Shown: positions 12,101-24,460 of the stretch, one piece after another
Layout: every line of letters starts with the position of its first letter
Numbering within the stretch: position 1 is the first letter of the stretch
Assembly (NCBI RefSeq): GCF_000003605.2
Contig: NW_003156733.1
Location: 978,037 to 1,042,036, forward strand
From: Saccoglossus kowalevskii
Taxonomy: Eukaryota > Hemichordata > Enteropneusta > Harrimaniidae
Length of the DNA: 64,000 nucleotides
Direction of reading: 5' to 3'
Program-made: the position numbers and the translations under genes
The notes under the pieces: generated by a model
Database searches by the model: none
Seen by the model: only the letters and a program-made list of their open reading frames with translations
Told to the model about the DNA's origin: nothing

Positions 12101-14946
12101 TATTTGGAACTTCCCAAGCAATGTCAAGTCTCTCATTTTCTAAAACCTGAAAGATGCCTTAATCTTTTCTGTTGCCATTGGCTCATCATAAGAGAACTAT
12201 TTTAATAATGTTTGGCAACTTTAAGGTAGAGATGCATTTTACGTGACAGGTATTTTAATTAGTTAATTAGGAAACCAAGATGACCTCCCTTGTCCACAAA
12301 ACTATATATTTTCGGAAAGCTTATTGTATGAATTTTAAAATTTTGTTAGTATTTTTTTATGGACACTGTAGTTTGAAATATGCACAAAAATGTGCTTTTT
12401 TGGTCAAAAGCGATTTAAAAAAAATTAGCTTCTAAACCATCTGTTTACTATGAAGAAAGTGCTGTCTTGAAAACTGTCTACCAGTTGTCAATTTTGCAGG
12501 GCAGCAGCTCAAATTTCACTACTTCAAGTTTATGCATAAATTAACACCCAGGCTAGTTGTCTGTATGGTTGTTGTAACATTGTTCAACCAAAAACAATGC
12601 CCGACGGCGTGTTGAAGATAAACACATTGTCTATTATTTGTGAAAATTTAAAAACAAAAGGTCAAAGCGTCGAGGAGCTATTCTTTTTTTAAAGTTCTGG
12701 GATGTGTACTAAAAAGAAGCTGAGATAATTGCTAATTTGCATAACAATTCACTCAGTAAGAAGTTTGTTAATGCTCATAATTAAAATGGCTGTAACAGTT
12801 CCAAATTTAAATGTATTATCGTTCTGTTAAAATAATATGGAGATCCTGTCATTTCTTTTTTTCACCATATTTCTTTTTGATTATTTATGTACAGCCTTGC
12901 TAAATCTTGCTAAGCATTCAAAAGAGAGAATGTTTGCACCTGTTATCTATATTTTAAAATCGTTTTTTGAGTATGTTCCACTTCTCACAATTCTACAAAA
13001 TTTTAACAGTCTATAGCCAAGACGTTTCGGATAATAAAAAGCAAAAAAAAAAGAATTTCACTCCCAAGTGCCCACAAACCTGCATCTCTACCTTAAGCGA
13101 ATATGCCCCCAAGATGCAACACTGGAACACATTGCCTGAACTCTGTAACCATGCACGGGAAATGGCAAGATCCAGGTACGCAGTAATCGCACTGATGATG
13201 TTAATCTTGCAATCGAAATCAAATCAGGATGTGAAACAAAATACAAAGTGTCGAACAAACAAAATAATACTACTTTATTAGCAATAATATAACAACTTAA
13301 ACTTAACTTTGCATTAGATATATGTAATTTATAGTCACTTTTAATTAGAGTCTTCACATTACTAAAATATCTGCCAAACGGTCAATCGCACGTGTATATG
13401 TATACATTCATGGCATGTATATGCATAAAGTTTGAATGAAATCCATCAAAACGTGTCAGAAATATGACGATGCAGGAACACATTGAACCCAAATCACTAG
13501 TTTCTGTTTTTCGGACTACCGTTTAAACGGGAACTAAATATTAGCGACAGCCCAACATGATTTGATAAAAAATAAACTAAATTTACCTACCCAACTTATT
13601 TGGCTAAATTTAATAGTGTACAGAGATTAGCTGTTTTCACCATTTATATTCGGCGTTTTACATAAGTCAGACACTTTTTGCACATTGTGTGGTATTTTTT
13701 TCAGATATAACAACTGCTGAAAAAAGACCGCGCGTGTTAAGGTGACCACACAATTAAAGGCTGCTTATGGCAGAGGTAATATTGCATAAAACGCTAAAAT
13801 CTTTGAGGCACATACTGAGGTACTCGATCTCGAAGTCGTTTGCACCTGAACTGATGATGATGATGACGACATCACTGGTAGTTTCGCATGTGGCAAAGTC
13901 AATGTGATAAAAATGTTTAAATATATATAACAAACCAATAATGGCTCTCCACGCCACAATTCCAACACCCATCGATGTTACTTTAAGTATCACTGTTTAT
14001 AAAGTCCAGAGAGTAAAGTAATACTCCCAAATAACGAAGAATATTCAACTTTTTCGGAGAGCGCAAACAGACAGCTCACACTCCTCTGAAAACACGTGAT
14101 ATCGACCAAAAATGTTTAAATAAAGGCCTATTAAGTGAATGGGATCAAAATAATGTAAAGATAATATAGTAATAATATAGTAATAACGTCTAAATAAAAG
14201 CTAATAAATAAATAATGATAATGTGTTTATGCTAATGTAGAAATAATTACGAAATGATGTAATTGTAATGTTGAAATTTACATGGCTGGTAAATTCTGGC
14301 CCGAGAATGTATAAGAATGTCTATTTACACAGATAAATCTAAACACCCAAGTGAAAAACAATATATAATGCAATACAGTGAAAATCGGGATATTATGTTT
14401 TCAGAATTACCACACTATTAGGTGTTTATGAAAAAACATGGCTCTTTGTCACCCCTTACGGTTATAGGAGTATAATCCAAGAAAAGGATTTGGGAGAATT
14501 TGAAAATTGCAATTGATGAAAACGGCTATTTTGTTGCATATAACTTGTGCGAGCATGTCTTTGTTAAATATAGCATATTTGGACCAAATAATAATCGAGC
14601 GTTTCACCCGCAAAATATACTAATTTTCCCCCAGATAGGTCTTATATCCACTGCCACATACCCCTGCTTTTAATTAACTCGCCAATGAAAACGCGCAGTA
14701 AACTGTCTAATAAGTTGGTGTTCGTGTTTACATATCCGAGTTCCATCGAACACTGATTTTATTACTAATGGCGAACAGATTCGGTCATGTTGCATGATAT
14801 GTTCAAAACCGAATTTATGACCTTTTTATGACCTAAGTTTGTTTACACAAATATCTGCCAGTGATGATTTTTAATTGCGTATTGTGTGTGTATTTAGTTG
14901 ACAGCCATATACGAAAAAAAATACTAATTTAACACATTATTTTCAG
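12101..14946. other. Non-coding stretch
   Basis: No supported gene. The right part (about 14690-14940) is alignable by eye to intron 1 of protease copy C (shared phrases such as CATATCCGAGTTCCATCGA and ATGACC-T). It is therefore old intron sequence of copy B, whose signal-peptide exon is no longer present. Confidence 0.6.
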
Positions 14947-15667
14947 ATAGGACAACCACGGTTGTGGTAAGTATTATTACGTATCTCTCAAATAATAATA
15001 CACGTCATTGTCACGAATTGTATTCAGACAAGCGCTTACGAATATGCCCAGATATGCTGATATGCGATCGTGGGTGGAGTTCCGGCAACACCTCATAGCT
15101 GGCCATGGGCCGCACAACTGAAGTATCAAGGCGACCATGATTGTGGAGCAACGTTGATTCATCAAAATTGGGTGGTGACGGCAGCCCATTGCACCCAGGA
15201 TAGCATGTAGGTGGCTATACTTGGTTGGTCTATCGCCATCTATTCGAACTGAGACTTGAAATGACACACAAACTGTGTATATCTATCCACATTTAAATAG
15301 GTAATCAATTCGGATTCATGGAAGGATATAGGGTAATCATCTGAAAGTTTTATTCGTACACTTCAAACTGTATTCATTTTATTAGTTTTCTCTATTCTGA
15401 CATGGAGAATTATCAAGTCCATCTTGGTTCTCACTCGAACGACAAAACCGTTGTTGGAAAAGAACAACAAACTGGAGTCAGTGTTATTGTTAAGCATGAT
15501 TTTTACGACAGCATAACAAAAGAGAACGACATAGATTTGGTGAAATTAAAATACGCCGCCAACCTAACAGAATATGACATTTGTGAATATTGCATGTTTG
15601 TCCGATTCAGAGACCTACTATGAAGCTGGTACTGAGGGCGTTGCTGTTGGTTGGGGCGTCGATAGCG
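14947..15667 (+). pseudogene. Trypsin-like protease pseudogene, copy B (5' half)
   Basis: Paralogue of copies A and C. Three exon remnants survive. A 20-nt micro-exon at 14947-14966 has intact splice sites and the same TTVV end as copy C. The segment at 15064-15206 encodes [18 protein letters not shown] and the catalytic His in VVTAAHC. A third exon ending at 15667 carries NDIDLVKL with the catalytic Asp. Damage: the propeptide part of exon 3 (CGV region of copy C) is replaced by intron-like sequence, consistent with a deletion; the acceptor before 15399, ACAG in copy A, reads ACAT; about 7 extra bases near 15578 shift the frame; and no exons with GDSGGP follow in the next 3 kb. Intron sequence to about 15770 still matches copy A. 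Confidence 0.85.
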
Positions 15668-15770
15668 GTTTGTAATTAATAATTACGAAACGTGAAACAC
15701 ATTTGAACAGACCATATAATAACACATCTGTTTACCAACAGTTAATCTTTATCATTTATATTTTCGAATA

Positions 15771-17919
15771 AAACTTTGAACAAACTCATCAGTTTTGGGG
15801 GGAAATTGTGCGCTTACTAATTACCTAATTTGCATAAATTAATCAAGGTACTTCAAAGATAAATTTAGGTATATATGTGCTTTTGGATAATCTACAGTTC
15901 TGTAAATATAAATAGATGCATAATATGCATAATTGCAATATACTAAGCACTGGTGCAGATAGTGACATGCACCAGTGCTATAATAAAGGTGTCTAACAGT
16001 GTGATGTCACTAATGTTAGTATTAGATGACTGTATATGGTCACGTGACATCAATAATATGTATAACTGTAATATTTCACATACTGTTCCTGATAGAGACA
16101 TGTAACTAAAGCCATAATTTCGTTGTCTGATAGGATATGTGACCAGAATATCAAGTCATCTTATATTGTCAGTTAGTTAAAAATAGTTAAACCATAGCTA
16201 ATTGGACCCCCCCCCCTCTGATCACTGCTTGCAGTTGTATTTGTAATTGCTATATTTCTTCTCGAATTATTTGAAGCACGTGTACTTACTGTAAATATAA
16301 ATGACAAAGAAAAGTCTATGACCACAATAGGAGATATTTAACTTTTTTGATAAATGGTGCCTACTGGCCTGCTAAATTTCACCTAGATACAACAAACACT
16401 TATACAACAGGGCTTTTGAGTTGCTATAGTATCTAGAGGTAAACAAGTTGACGTGATTGAATACTATCATGCCATACTGTCAAAGTACAAGCCGTCAACT
16501 CGATTAATCAAGTAGATTTCTATACAGCGATGAGGGAGGTAATTATAGACCTACATTTCTGTGTATCCAATTAGCATAGCTTGCCACGTGTCAGAGGGAT
16601 TACGAAGATGTCATGATTGCCATGCATACAGCACCATACCAGTCCATAACAAAATCCCGTTGAAAGAGTGAATTGTATTCAAAATCTAGCATTAAAAGTC
16701 TAGCCGAGAAGCGTGATAAAATGTCAGACAGTATGGAGAAAATTATGAATTTCCTCAACTCACTGAGAGAAATCGTAGAGACGGTTAAGGCATCACACTT
16801 ACAGCATACAATAAAATATGTATAATTGAAACGGGTATCCTTCACAACATACACAGGAAGAGAAATTGTTCGATAAGCAACATCCAGCACATACCATATA
16901 TAAAATAATACAATCTTTACCTCAAATGAAAATCCCAGTTGAACATCCAAAGCTGAGAGGAATTCTCACACGTTGTTGTATTAAAACTAATTATTTCTTC
17001 ATGATATGAAGGTGTTCTAGGCTGCAGATATGAAATACTATCTAACTTATCAATAGCCTTTAGTTCTATTGGCATTACTATGAATAAGCAATGCTACACC
17101 ATTGAGGTAGTCATTATAGGATATGCAAAATTGCATCAGTAATTTGGATCAGCCAAGAATGTGTTTTCCCAAACCCTGACTGAGCGTATGAAAATAGGTT
17201 AGCAAATAACTCGAAATTTTATATTGAACGGTGACGTGCCAAATCGCAAAGACTATCATTTTCTTTATACAGCGGAAAAAGCTATGAGATTCAGAAACGC
17301 CTGGAAAGCAGAAAACAAAATACTCATATATAGAAAAGACGAATAAGGTTTTCAGCGGTGTTTCCGAATAACAGAAACAACGACCAATGATATGCTACAG
17401 AATATACATAGTTGGAAACAGATAATATGATAGTCTAGTTAATAATTAATCTGAGGATTGATGTGATACGTACAACCTCACACTAATGACGTACCTCGGG
17501 CCAATTATGAGACGTTTAATTTCCCCTCGGTTGATCGAGCTATGCTGACGATTATCTACTAAATAAAATGTGCAATTGTGTTGGTCGCCCTCTATGTCCA
17601 GTATAGGAGATTGTTGACGCCCTGCCAAAATTATTTTTAACTTGCATATCTTTGGTCACAAGTAAGTCACGTGGTAAAAAGCATTCATGTTATTCAAGTT
17701 TTAATACAATTGTAATGCCTGTCATAGTTTTTGTGTTTGTTTTTTTTGTTTTTTTCTTCCAGTTGCATCGGTTATTGAATGAAACTGCTCTCGACCTCGC
17801 TGTGATTACTAGTATTAAACTAAATGCAACATTTCGTTCTTTTTAGATTCTTTGAAAAGCCAATATTATTTTTTTTTTTTAAATTCAACCTTTATCTTCC
17901 AATAGCAAAAGCCTTGATA
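15771..17919. other. Non-coding stretch with a small perfect hairpin
   Basis: No supported gene. At 15946-15979 AGCACTGGTGCA pairs perfectly with TGCACCAGTGCT around a 10-base loop. Plus-strand translation at 16670-16830 gives a coiled-coil-like stretch (SLAEKRDKMSDSMEKIMNFL), and 17228-17345 gives DYHFLYTAEKAMRFRNAWKA. Together they could be remnants of a LINE ORF1 or another decayed gene, but I cannot identify them. Confidence 0.4.
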
Positions 17920-18051
17920 TTTAAGGGCGGCAGTCCTCGTGGCGTCCTGTTCAATATGGGACTCATGGCGACGTATGCAACGCGTGAAAAATATATTGTT
18001 TATTTAAGTGAAATTCGAACACGCGTTGCGCGACGACCGCCACCCTTTAAA
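17920..18051. mobile_element. GC-rich MITE-like repeat, copy 1
   Basis: A 130-bp, CpG-rich element in AT-rich surroundings. The ends are imperfect inverted repeats: TTAAGGGCGGCAGTCCTCG on the left, and the complement of the right end reads TTAAAGGGTGGCGGTCGTCG. Inside are CAATATGGGACTCATGGCG and CGAACACGCGTTGCGCGACG, both shared with the copies at 28956 and 55268. Confidence 0.7.
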
Positions 18052-18166
18052 GGTGTCAATAGAATTCAATTTTATCTTTTACTGAAACTTGGTCATCTCC
18101 ATTTTAAATATCTGACGTAGTCGCGTCAATGAACAAACAGGTGGCAAATCACCTCATCTATCTATT

Positions 18167-18347
18167 CAGTCGCGCCCTCTGGCGACGAAGCGTTCTATGG
18201 CGTCAAAATGGTGTAGATCAGAGACAACTGTATTAGATAGTGTAGTCGTTCGCCATTTACGTTATTTGCTTTGTTATTCAGTAACGACTATAGATGAAAA
18301 ATGTGACATTAACGTCACTGAATGGTGTCGTCGATAGAGGGCGCGAT
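18167..18347. mobile_element. Short inverted-repeat element with GCGCCCTCT ends
   Basis: The left end TCGCGCCCTCTGGCGACGA is mirrored by the right end, whose complement reads TCGCGCCCTCTATCGACGA. About 180 bp overall with no coding capacity. It may be a MITE; no clear target-site duplication was seen. Confidence 0.5.
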
Positions 18348-19120
18348 CTATTAAAAGGGCGAATCACACTAAACATATTAGAAAGATCGATGTCGGATAA
18401 AAAAAACGTATTTGCTTTAGTTGGGGTGGGGGGTGACCTCAAATTTTTTTCATCTTACAAAAACGATTTTATTTTTTAATGAAGTCAAAAAATCTTGGAG
18501 TATTTGAAGTTCGTTTTTTAATCTAACCATGGACAAAATAACAGAAAATGAAAAAAAAAACACATCCAAGACAAGAAAATGGTTTGGTCCGAGTGTAAAT
18601 ATGTGCGTCAAACAAACTGCTATGCCATACTACTGTCTGATTATAAATTTGTATTTATTGGTGAATGTAGTCTGACGCCATGATCAATATATATCAACTA
18701 AGTTTCAGTGGGGGTAGGGTGGTGGTGGGGGCTAAAGGAATTACTTAAGTTGTTTATCCTACATTGAACTTTTAATGTTGTCCCTAGCTGTTGACTGAAC
18801 GTAAAATAAAAAAATGTCTGTCATGCAAATTTCGGGTATTGATTATAGAATAGCGTTATAAACACGCCCGTCCTATATTGCCGATGGGAAAATGTCAGGT
18901 ATTTTTTTTTTCTGTGACGTCAATTCAATTCCCATGTCGCATTTTCAAACACACTCTGCATATCGGCACATTTGTTTTTATTTAATCGCCACCCATAAAG
19001 TAATAATTTCCTAAGGTCATTGAGGTCAAATAAGTATACAGCTATTTGCATACTGTGTCACAGGCTATTTGTCTCAGATTTACTAACTATTTCATCTAAA
19101 TCCAGCTCATTCGAGTCAAG

Positions 19121-21103
19121 ATGTCGATCAATGACGTAATCGTCTTGATAACTGTCGTCACTTTCACGCTGGGTAAGTCTCGCATGTACAGCGTCCATGG
19201 TCTGTGTCATGTCAGTTACCATCTGGATAAATTCAACTTCAAAAAATTACATTTTAGTGCGTCATTGAAAACGAGCAGTATAATCTCGTGGTTGGTCGTG
19301 TTTGCACATCCGATTTCCATCGATGTGCTTTGCCAATGACGAACCGTGGCGGTCATGACGTATGTCAAGTTCAAGTGAATATATGACCATTTGTTGACAC
19401 ACTTAAGTTTGTTTACACTCACACCTGCACACACAAAGCCGTGTTGCGTGTAAGAATGGTATATGACATGCGTACTGACAGAACGGTTGGTTTATTTTTA
19501 TATTTTTTCGAGAAAATGATCTTTTTAATCATGATGATGGTGATGACATTTGTTATTGATTTTTTTTTTTAATTTGATTGTTTTAATTTGTAAGTTAAAT
19601 TTTATTTAATAGGCAAATAGAAATATTCACTAATTCAGCTCATTCACTTTTTTTCAGCTTTATCAACCACGGTTGTGGTAAGTCACATTAATTTTCTTCC
19701 CGTTTCTAACACGTCAATGTCACGGTGCAGGGAACCGAATTTGATTCAGAACAAATCTTGCGAACACGTCCAGACATGCTGTTTACACCGTATACTGGCT
19801 TTCGTCACAATTTGATAATATATTGACAATAGATGTGGGAAACAACAAATGTGTACACAGCTTGTTCTATGTAGATGACCTCATATCCCTGGAGGTCATC
19901 GTCCATGCGTGACTAAGTTGTACCTAACTAGGTTTCTGTTCAATATATTGTCCATAGACTGCGTCGTGTGGAGTACAAGCAATACCACCGAGTACGTCAT
20001 TGCCTGGCACGGCGATCGTAGGTGGAGCTCCAGCAACACCTCATAGCTGGCCATGGGCCGCACAACTGAAGTTTCAAGGCAATCATTATTGTGCAGCAAC
20101 GTTGATTCATCCAAAGTGGGTGGTGACGGCAGCCCATTGCACCCAGGAAATATGGTAGGTGGTTATACTAGTACTTTGTTGATCTATCGCCATCTATTCG
20201 ATTTGGGACTCGAAATGACAAACCAGTTGTTTATATCCATCCACATTTATATGAGTAATCAATTCGGATTCGTGGCAGAATATATAGGGTAATCATCTGA
20301 AATTTCTATTCGTTCACTTCAAACTGTATCTATTTTATTTGTTTCTCTTCTCACACAGGGTGGGTTTCTCTAAAGTTCATCTGGGTTCTCACTCGAGAGA
20401 CCAAATCGATGTCGGAAAAGAAGTACAGATTGGAGTCANNNNNNNNNNNNNNNNNNNNNNNNNNNNNNNNNNNNNNNNNNNNNNNNNNNNNNNNNNNNNN
20501 NNNNNNNNNNNNNNNNNNNNNNNNNTATTTAAACACGACGAAACGCGAAATAAGCAAATCAAAACATATCTCATACATATGAAATACACATGTCAAATTA
20601 ATTTTTTTTTTTTTGTTTTTTTTGTTTTTTCAGACACTTCAGTTGACGATACCGTACTTAACCAAGTGGTTGTCCCGGTGATTGGCGTGAATGTATGCAA
20701 TAGCACCCAGATGTACGATGGTTATATAAAAGACGGCATGTTTTGTGCCGGATATGCAGAAGGTGGCAAAGACGCGTGCCAGGTGATCATAGTTTAGACT
20801 AGGGTGCCACCTCACGTCAGGCACAATGCTCATACAACCAGTCATCATTTATGAAATTTATAAAATGCGATTTTATCAGTTTGTTCGAATCAATGTACAA
20901 TTTCTTTGTTTAAGTTAATAGTTCAATTCTCGTTACAGGGCGATAGCGGCGGACCATACCAAGTTGCTCGCAGTGATGGTTCATGGGAATTATACGGACT
21001 AGTGAGTTGGGGTGATGGGTGCGCTGAACCTAATAGACCCGGCATCTATACTCATATTCCAACCTATGTTGATTGGATAAATGACGTAATAGCGTCAACA
21101 TAA
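19121..21103 (+). CDS. Trypsin-like serine protease, copy C (six exons, one gapped)
   Basis: Secreted S1 protease. Exons: 19121-19172, 19658-19677, 19958-20154, 20359 to the gap at 20439, 20634-20782, 20939-21103; phases agree at every readable junction. Exon 1 encodes a signal peptide ([17 protein letters not shown]). Exon 2 is a 20-nt micro-exon (LSTTVV). Exon 3 holds the propeptide [17 protein letters not shown], whose Cys would bridge to the catalytic domain as in chymotrypsinogen, then [14 protein letters not shown] and the catalytic His in VVTAAHC. Exon 5 ends KDACQ and exon 6 opens GDSGGP, giving Asp in the S1 pocket (trypsin-like) with Ala after it. The catalytic Asp must lie in the gap. 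The C-terminus stops at INDVIAST, without copy A's hydrophobic tail. Start: the only Met with a signal peptide, 52 nt before a GTAAGT donor. Confidence 0.88.
19658..19677 (+). CDS. 20-nt micro-exon of protease copy C
   Basis: Flanked by TTTTTTTCAG and GTAAGT. It enters in phase 1 and leaves in phase 0, so it links the signal exon to the propeptide exon in frame. The same 20-nt unit with both splice sites survives in pseudogene B at 14947-14966, which argues that it is genuine. Confidence 0.75.
20439..20525. other. Assembly gap (87 N) inside protease copy C
   Basis: The run of N begins within exon 4. By comparison with copy A, about 190 coding bases plus the start of the next intron should lie here, more than the 87 N shown. 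The gap length is therefore nominal. Confidence 0.95.
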
Positions 21104-21190
21104 TCGATAACTAGCAAAAAATTATATTTCCCCACAAATTTCCTTGTAATTGTGTATCTGATTCCATAACGCAATATTACAAAAATCATA

Positions 21191-21196
21191 AATAAA
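21191..21196 (+). terminator. Poly(A) signal of protease copy C
   Basis: AATAAA lies 88 bases after the stop codon, in an AT-rich 3' region; it is the first such hexamer downstream. Confidence 0.6.
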
Positions 21197-22809
21197 TTTT
21201 GCTAATGATCGAGAAAATGTATTTTCGAGTTCGTCTTTTTTCTGAAAGCTAGAACGCGAGTAAGCCTATGGGCTGTCTGCTGCGCACGAAGTTTACGCGG
21301 CGAAGTCCCGATCTGATTCAATTATATCTCTGGTAAATCTGGGCATATTATCAAAAAACACAAGTCGTTTTCAATGTGAGTTGGTTGTGTCCCGTTCATG
21401 ACTGTCCAGGTCCATTATTCGAGTAAGAAGTAGACGTTACAAGCTACTCGTGTCGATAAGTTGCATTGTTACCGTAATCGTATTAAGTTAATGGGTGGTA
21501 TCTCAACTGCAAGAGCAAAGGGGTCTGCGTGAATTAAAATATTCAATGTTTATGCCGAATACCCATACCGCAATATCTTTAACTAACGGCGTTATGTCGA
21601 TGATCAGAAATTGTTTGATTGTGGGAGGTCGAATCGAATATCCCCCGACAAGAATACCAAAAATAGCCGTATTGCACCATGCAAAGGAAATCAGCAGTAA
21701 CATTCAATCTGTCTCTTAATGAGGGCGATCGTCATGGCAATACAAATGACGATCTAGTTATGTCGCATTTCCGGAGACGTAAACAATCCAGCACGAGTTT
21801 CCGGTACGAGCCCTCTAGCGTCTGCGTTTGTGTTTGACCGAGGCATTTCTCCGCAACCCAATACCGTTTCAAAAATACGCTGGATCGAACAATGCAGCAG
21901 CAACAACGAGTTTCCACCGCATGGCGCCTTGTAATATTCAAATCCTCCAGTTTGAGGTTCCCATAATTTTATCTAGTGATTTCAACACTAATTACAACCG
22001 CTGATAAATATTTACCCCATAATTCAAATCTCAATGTAAGTTGCTGCTTGCTTGATTTTTTGTTCGATTGTATATTTAAATTTATTCAAATACCTTGTGT
22101 TAATATGGCTACGTTAGGGGAGATTTTCCTGAGCGTGTTGCGTGTACTTTAAGAAATATAACTGAGATGTTTATGTGATTTATATGAAAAAGGCCGTGTA
22201 GCATCACTCATATAATTACACATCGACGACATCCAAGACAATCCCTTTCAATACCAAAACGGATGATATTTTTGGAATCGTGTCATTTTATTTCAAATAG
22301 ATTCCGGTATATATCACGTTTCTTGCGTCTCTTATTTTCCTTTGAGTGAAATTCACAGTAATCGAAAAGAGCATTTTGCATAGAATGTACCGGTACGTGT
22401 TTAAGATAATTACCAATAAACTCCTAAACTATTCAGACTATTAAATCGTATACAATACGAACAATGCATTTTTTTCCAAAGCGTATATCGGTTGAATTTG
22501 GTTTTGGAAATTTTGAGCTTATTTCAAAAACTTCATAACGTTATTTTGTCATTGCAAATCAATTCTGTCACGTCAACGGCTTAGTACATCATACCAAATA
22601 ACAAGAGAACGCCACTTGATAGGGGACCATTAGTAGGACCATGCCAAATGTTTACATTTAAATCACAATGTCGTCTTCAGTTCTAGTGGCATCAATATGA
22701 AGACCGTTTTTTACACGTCTATACGGTTAAGTACGAAGTTAGGGTTACCGAGACGGAACACTTCCAAAACCATTCTACATTTAATTTAGTAAGCCACATA
22801 ATTAAAATC
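21197..22809. other. Non-coding stretch
   Basis: No supported gene. The overlapping open frames at 21495-21941 lie on both strands and show no recognisable domain. Confidence 0.5.
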
Positions 22810-23500
22810 CGCTCTCGTCAGTTCCTTCTGTTGATTTAAATGTCTCTGTGGATTATATATTTAGATTAAATAATGGGGATTAAAACAATGTCATTGATGC
22901 TATCATTATATATCACTACAACAAGATGATAGCTTTATACGTAATTAAGTGTTACAGTTATGTCTTACAAATGTACTGAAAAACGATGCTTTGAGGACCC
23001 TGCTCTACTTCTTCTTTCAACTGCGCTGTCGATGTTTCCAGCGTTCTGAACAACAAGATATTATATTAAGCCGAATCCCCGGAGCAATAATGTACCAACT
23101 GGTGTCGTATTACTGGCATTAAAGAAACGAAAAGAAATATCAGTAGGCGCTTGATCAATCGTACTCAAGAGTGTTAAAATGACAGGAGATTTAGTTTATT
23201 GACAACCGGACTCATATAATGCCAAACCGCCAGTTGGTATGCAATCCAAATTAGTTGGATGATACCGATGGTGCACCTATATGACTGCGTGGTCTGCATG
23301 GTGAATTCGTGCTAGCCATCTGAAACAATATTTACAATGTTAAACAGCTTTGGTTTACTGGGTAATCATGTAAATGCTGCATGGAGTAAACGAAATATTT
23401 ACTAGAATTTCCGCTGATCGTAATTCTGTTAATGATCTTTCCAAAAGGAGGATGAATTATTGCGTAGTTTATATTCGATGATAACAATTCCTATATAACT
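22810..23500 (+). repeat. Diverged direct duplication, unit 1
   Basis: Aligns by eye with 23815-24460 in the same orientation. Shared phrases in order include TTAAATG-CTCTG, ACAAATGTACTGAA, CTGCTCTACTT, AACAAGATA, AATGTA-CAACT-GTGTC, CTGCGTGGTC-GCATG and TTACTGGGTAAT. No open frame is conserved between the units. Confidence 0.7.
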
Positions 23501-23814
23501 ATTTGTAGCTCATGTCTGGGACGCTGTTTCAAGTCAGATTAAAAGTGCAGTGGTTGTGGTTTCAACCAAGAAATATACAAATGCAACGTCTTAATTTTAG
23601 CAGTCTAGCTGGCAGACACATGTATCGACGATAATAAGAATTATTAGCCTGAAGTACTCATGGAGGTGGTAGGATGTGAGTATCCGATATAGGAAGCTGA
23701 CACAGTGTCTGTTGACAAGATAAAACGAAGTCTAGTCCACTAAGGCGAAACACCCCCACATTTACTCTACACGATTTAGCAGATAAAACATAAATAATTT
23801 TTTTTTTATATCCC

Positions 23815-24460
23815 ACTTAGAGACTTAAATGGCTCTGGATTAAAACACATCTGTATGAAAACTTGTCAGTATTTTCGTTAACATCATTTAGTATATGTTC
23901 GAGGACTGTTCAAAATGATGAATAAAAACGACGTTTTTTGCGCCTTCATTTTTTCATCGATGGCGTTAATGCTATCAATACCAGCCATGTATATACCAGT
24001 ATATCCCGTTTCATACTTAAAGGAGTTTTCAAGTTAAGTCTCACAAATGTACTGAACGACAATGTTAACAGACTGCTCTACTTTTTATTCAACTTAAAAA
24101 CAAGATACTAGTACCATATTAATCCAAATCTCTCGAGTCAGAATGTATCAACTAGTGTCATATTACTACTTTAGAGAAATGGGAACATTTGTAATAAGCG
24201 CTTCGTTAACCCAATTACAATATTATTAAAATGAATTTAGTGTATAGCCGAATTGATCAAACTGAAACATCAATCCGTTACTGAGGACAATGCAGTGATT
24301 CTGCGTGGTCAGCATGATAGATGTGCTGTTAGTCAGAAATTCTGACAATGTTTAAGAACTTACTGGGTAATATTGTAATGATGTTGAATCTATTAATGTT
24401 CCTCTTAACAGGTAGATGAATTCGTGCAAAGTATGAATTCAATAATAATATTTTAGAAAT
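23815..24460 (+). repeat. Diverged direct duplication, unit 2
   Basis: Partner of 22810-23500. The shared blocks are in the same order with many substitutions and indels, so the duplication is old. The content looks non-coding. Confidence 0.7.

Noticed and set aside
16600-16950. 116-codon minus-strand ORF
   Set aside because: No domain; the plus strand here looks more protein-like but is itself interrupted and unidentified.
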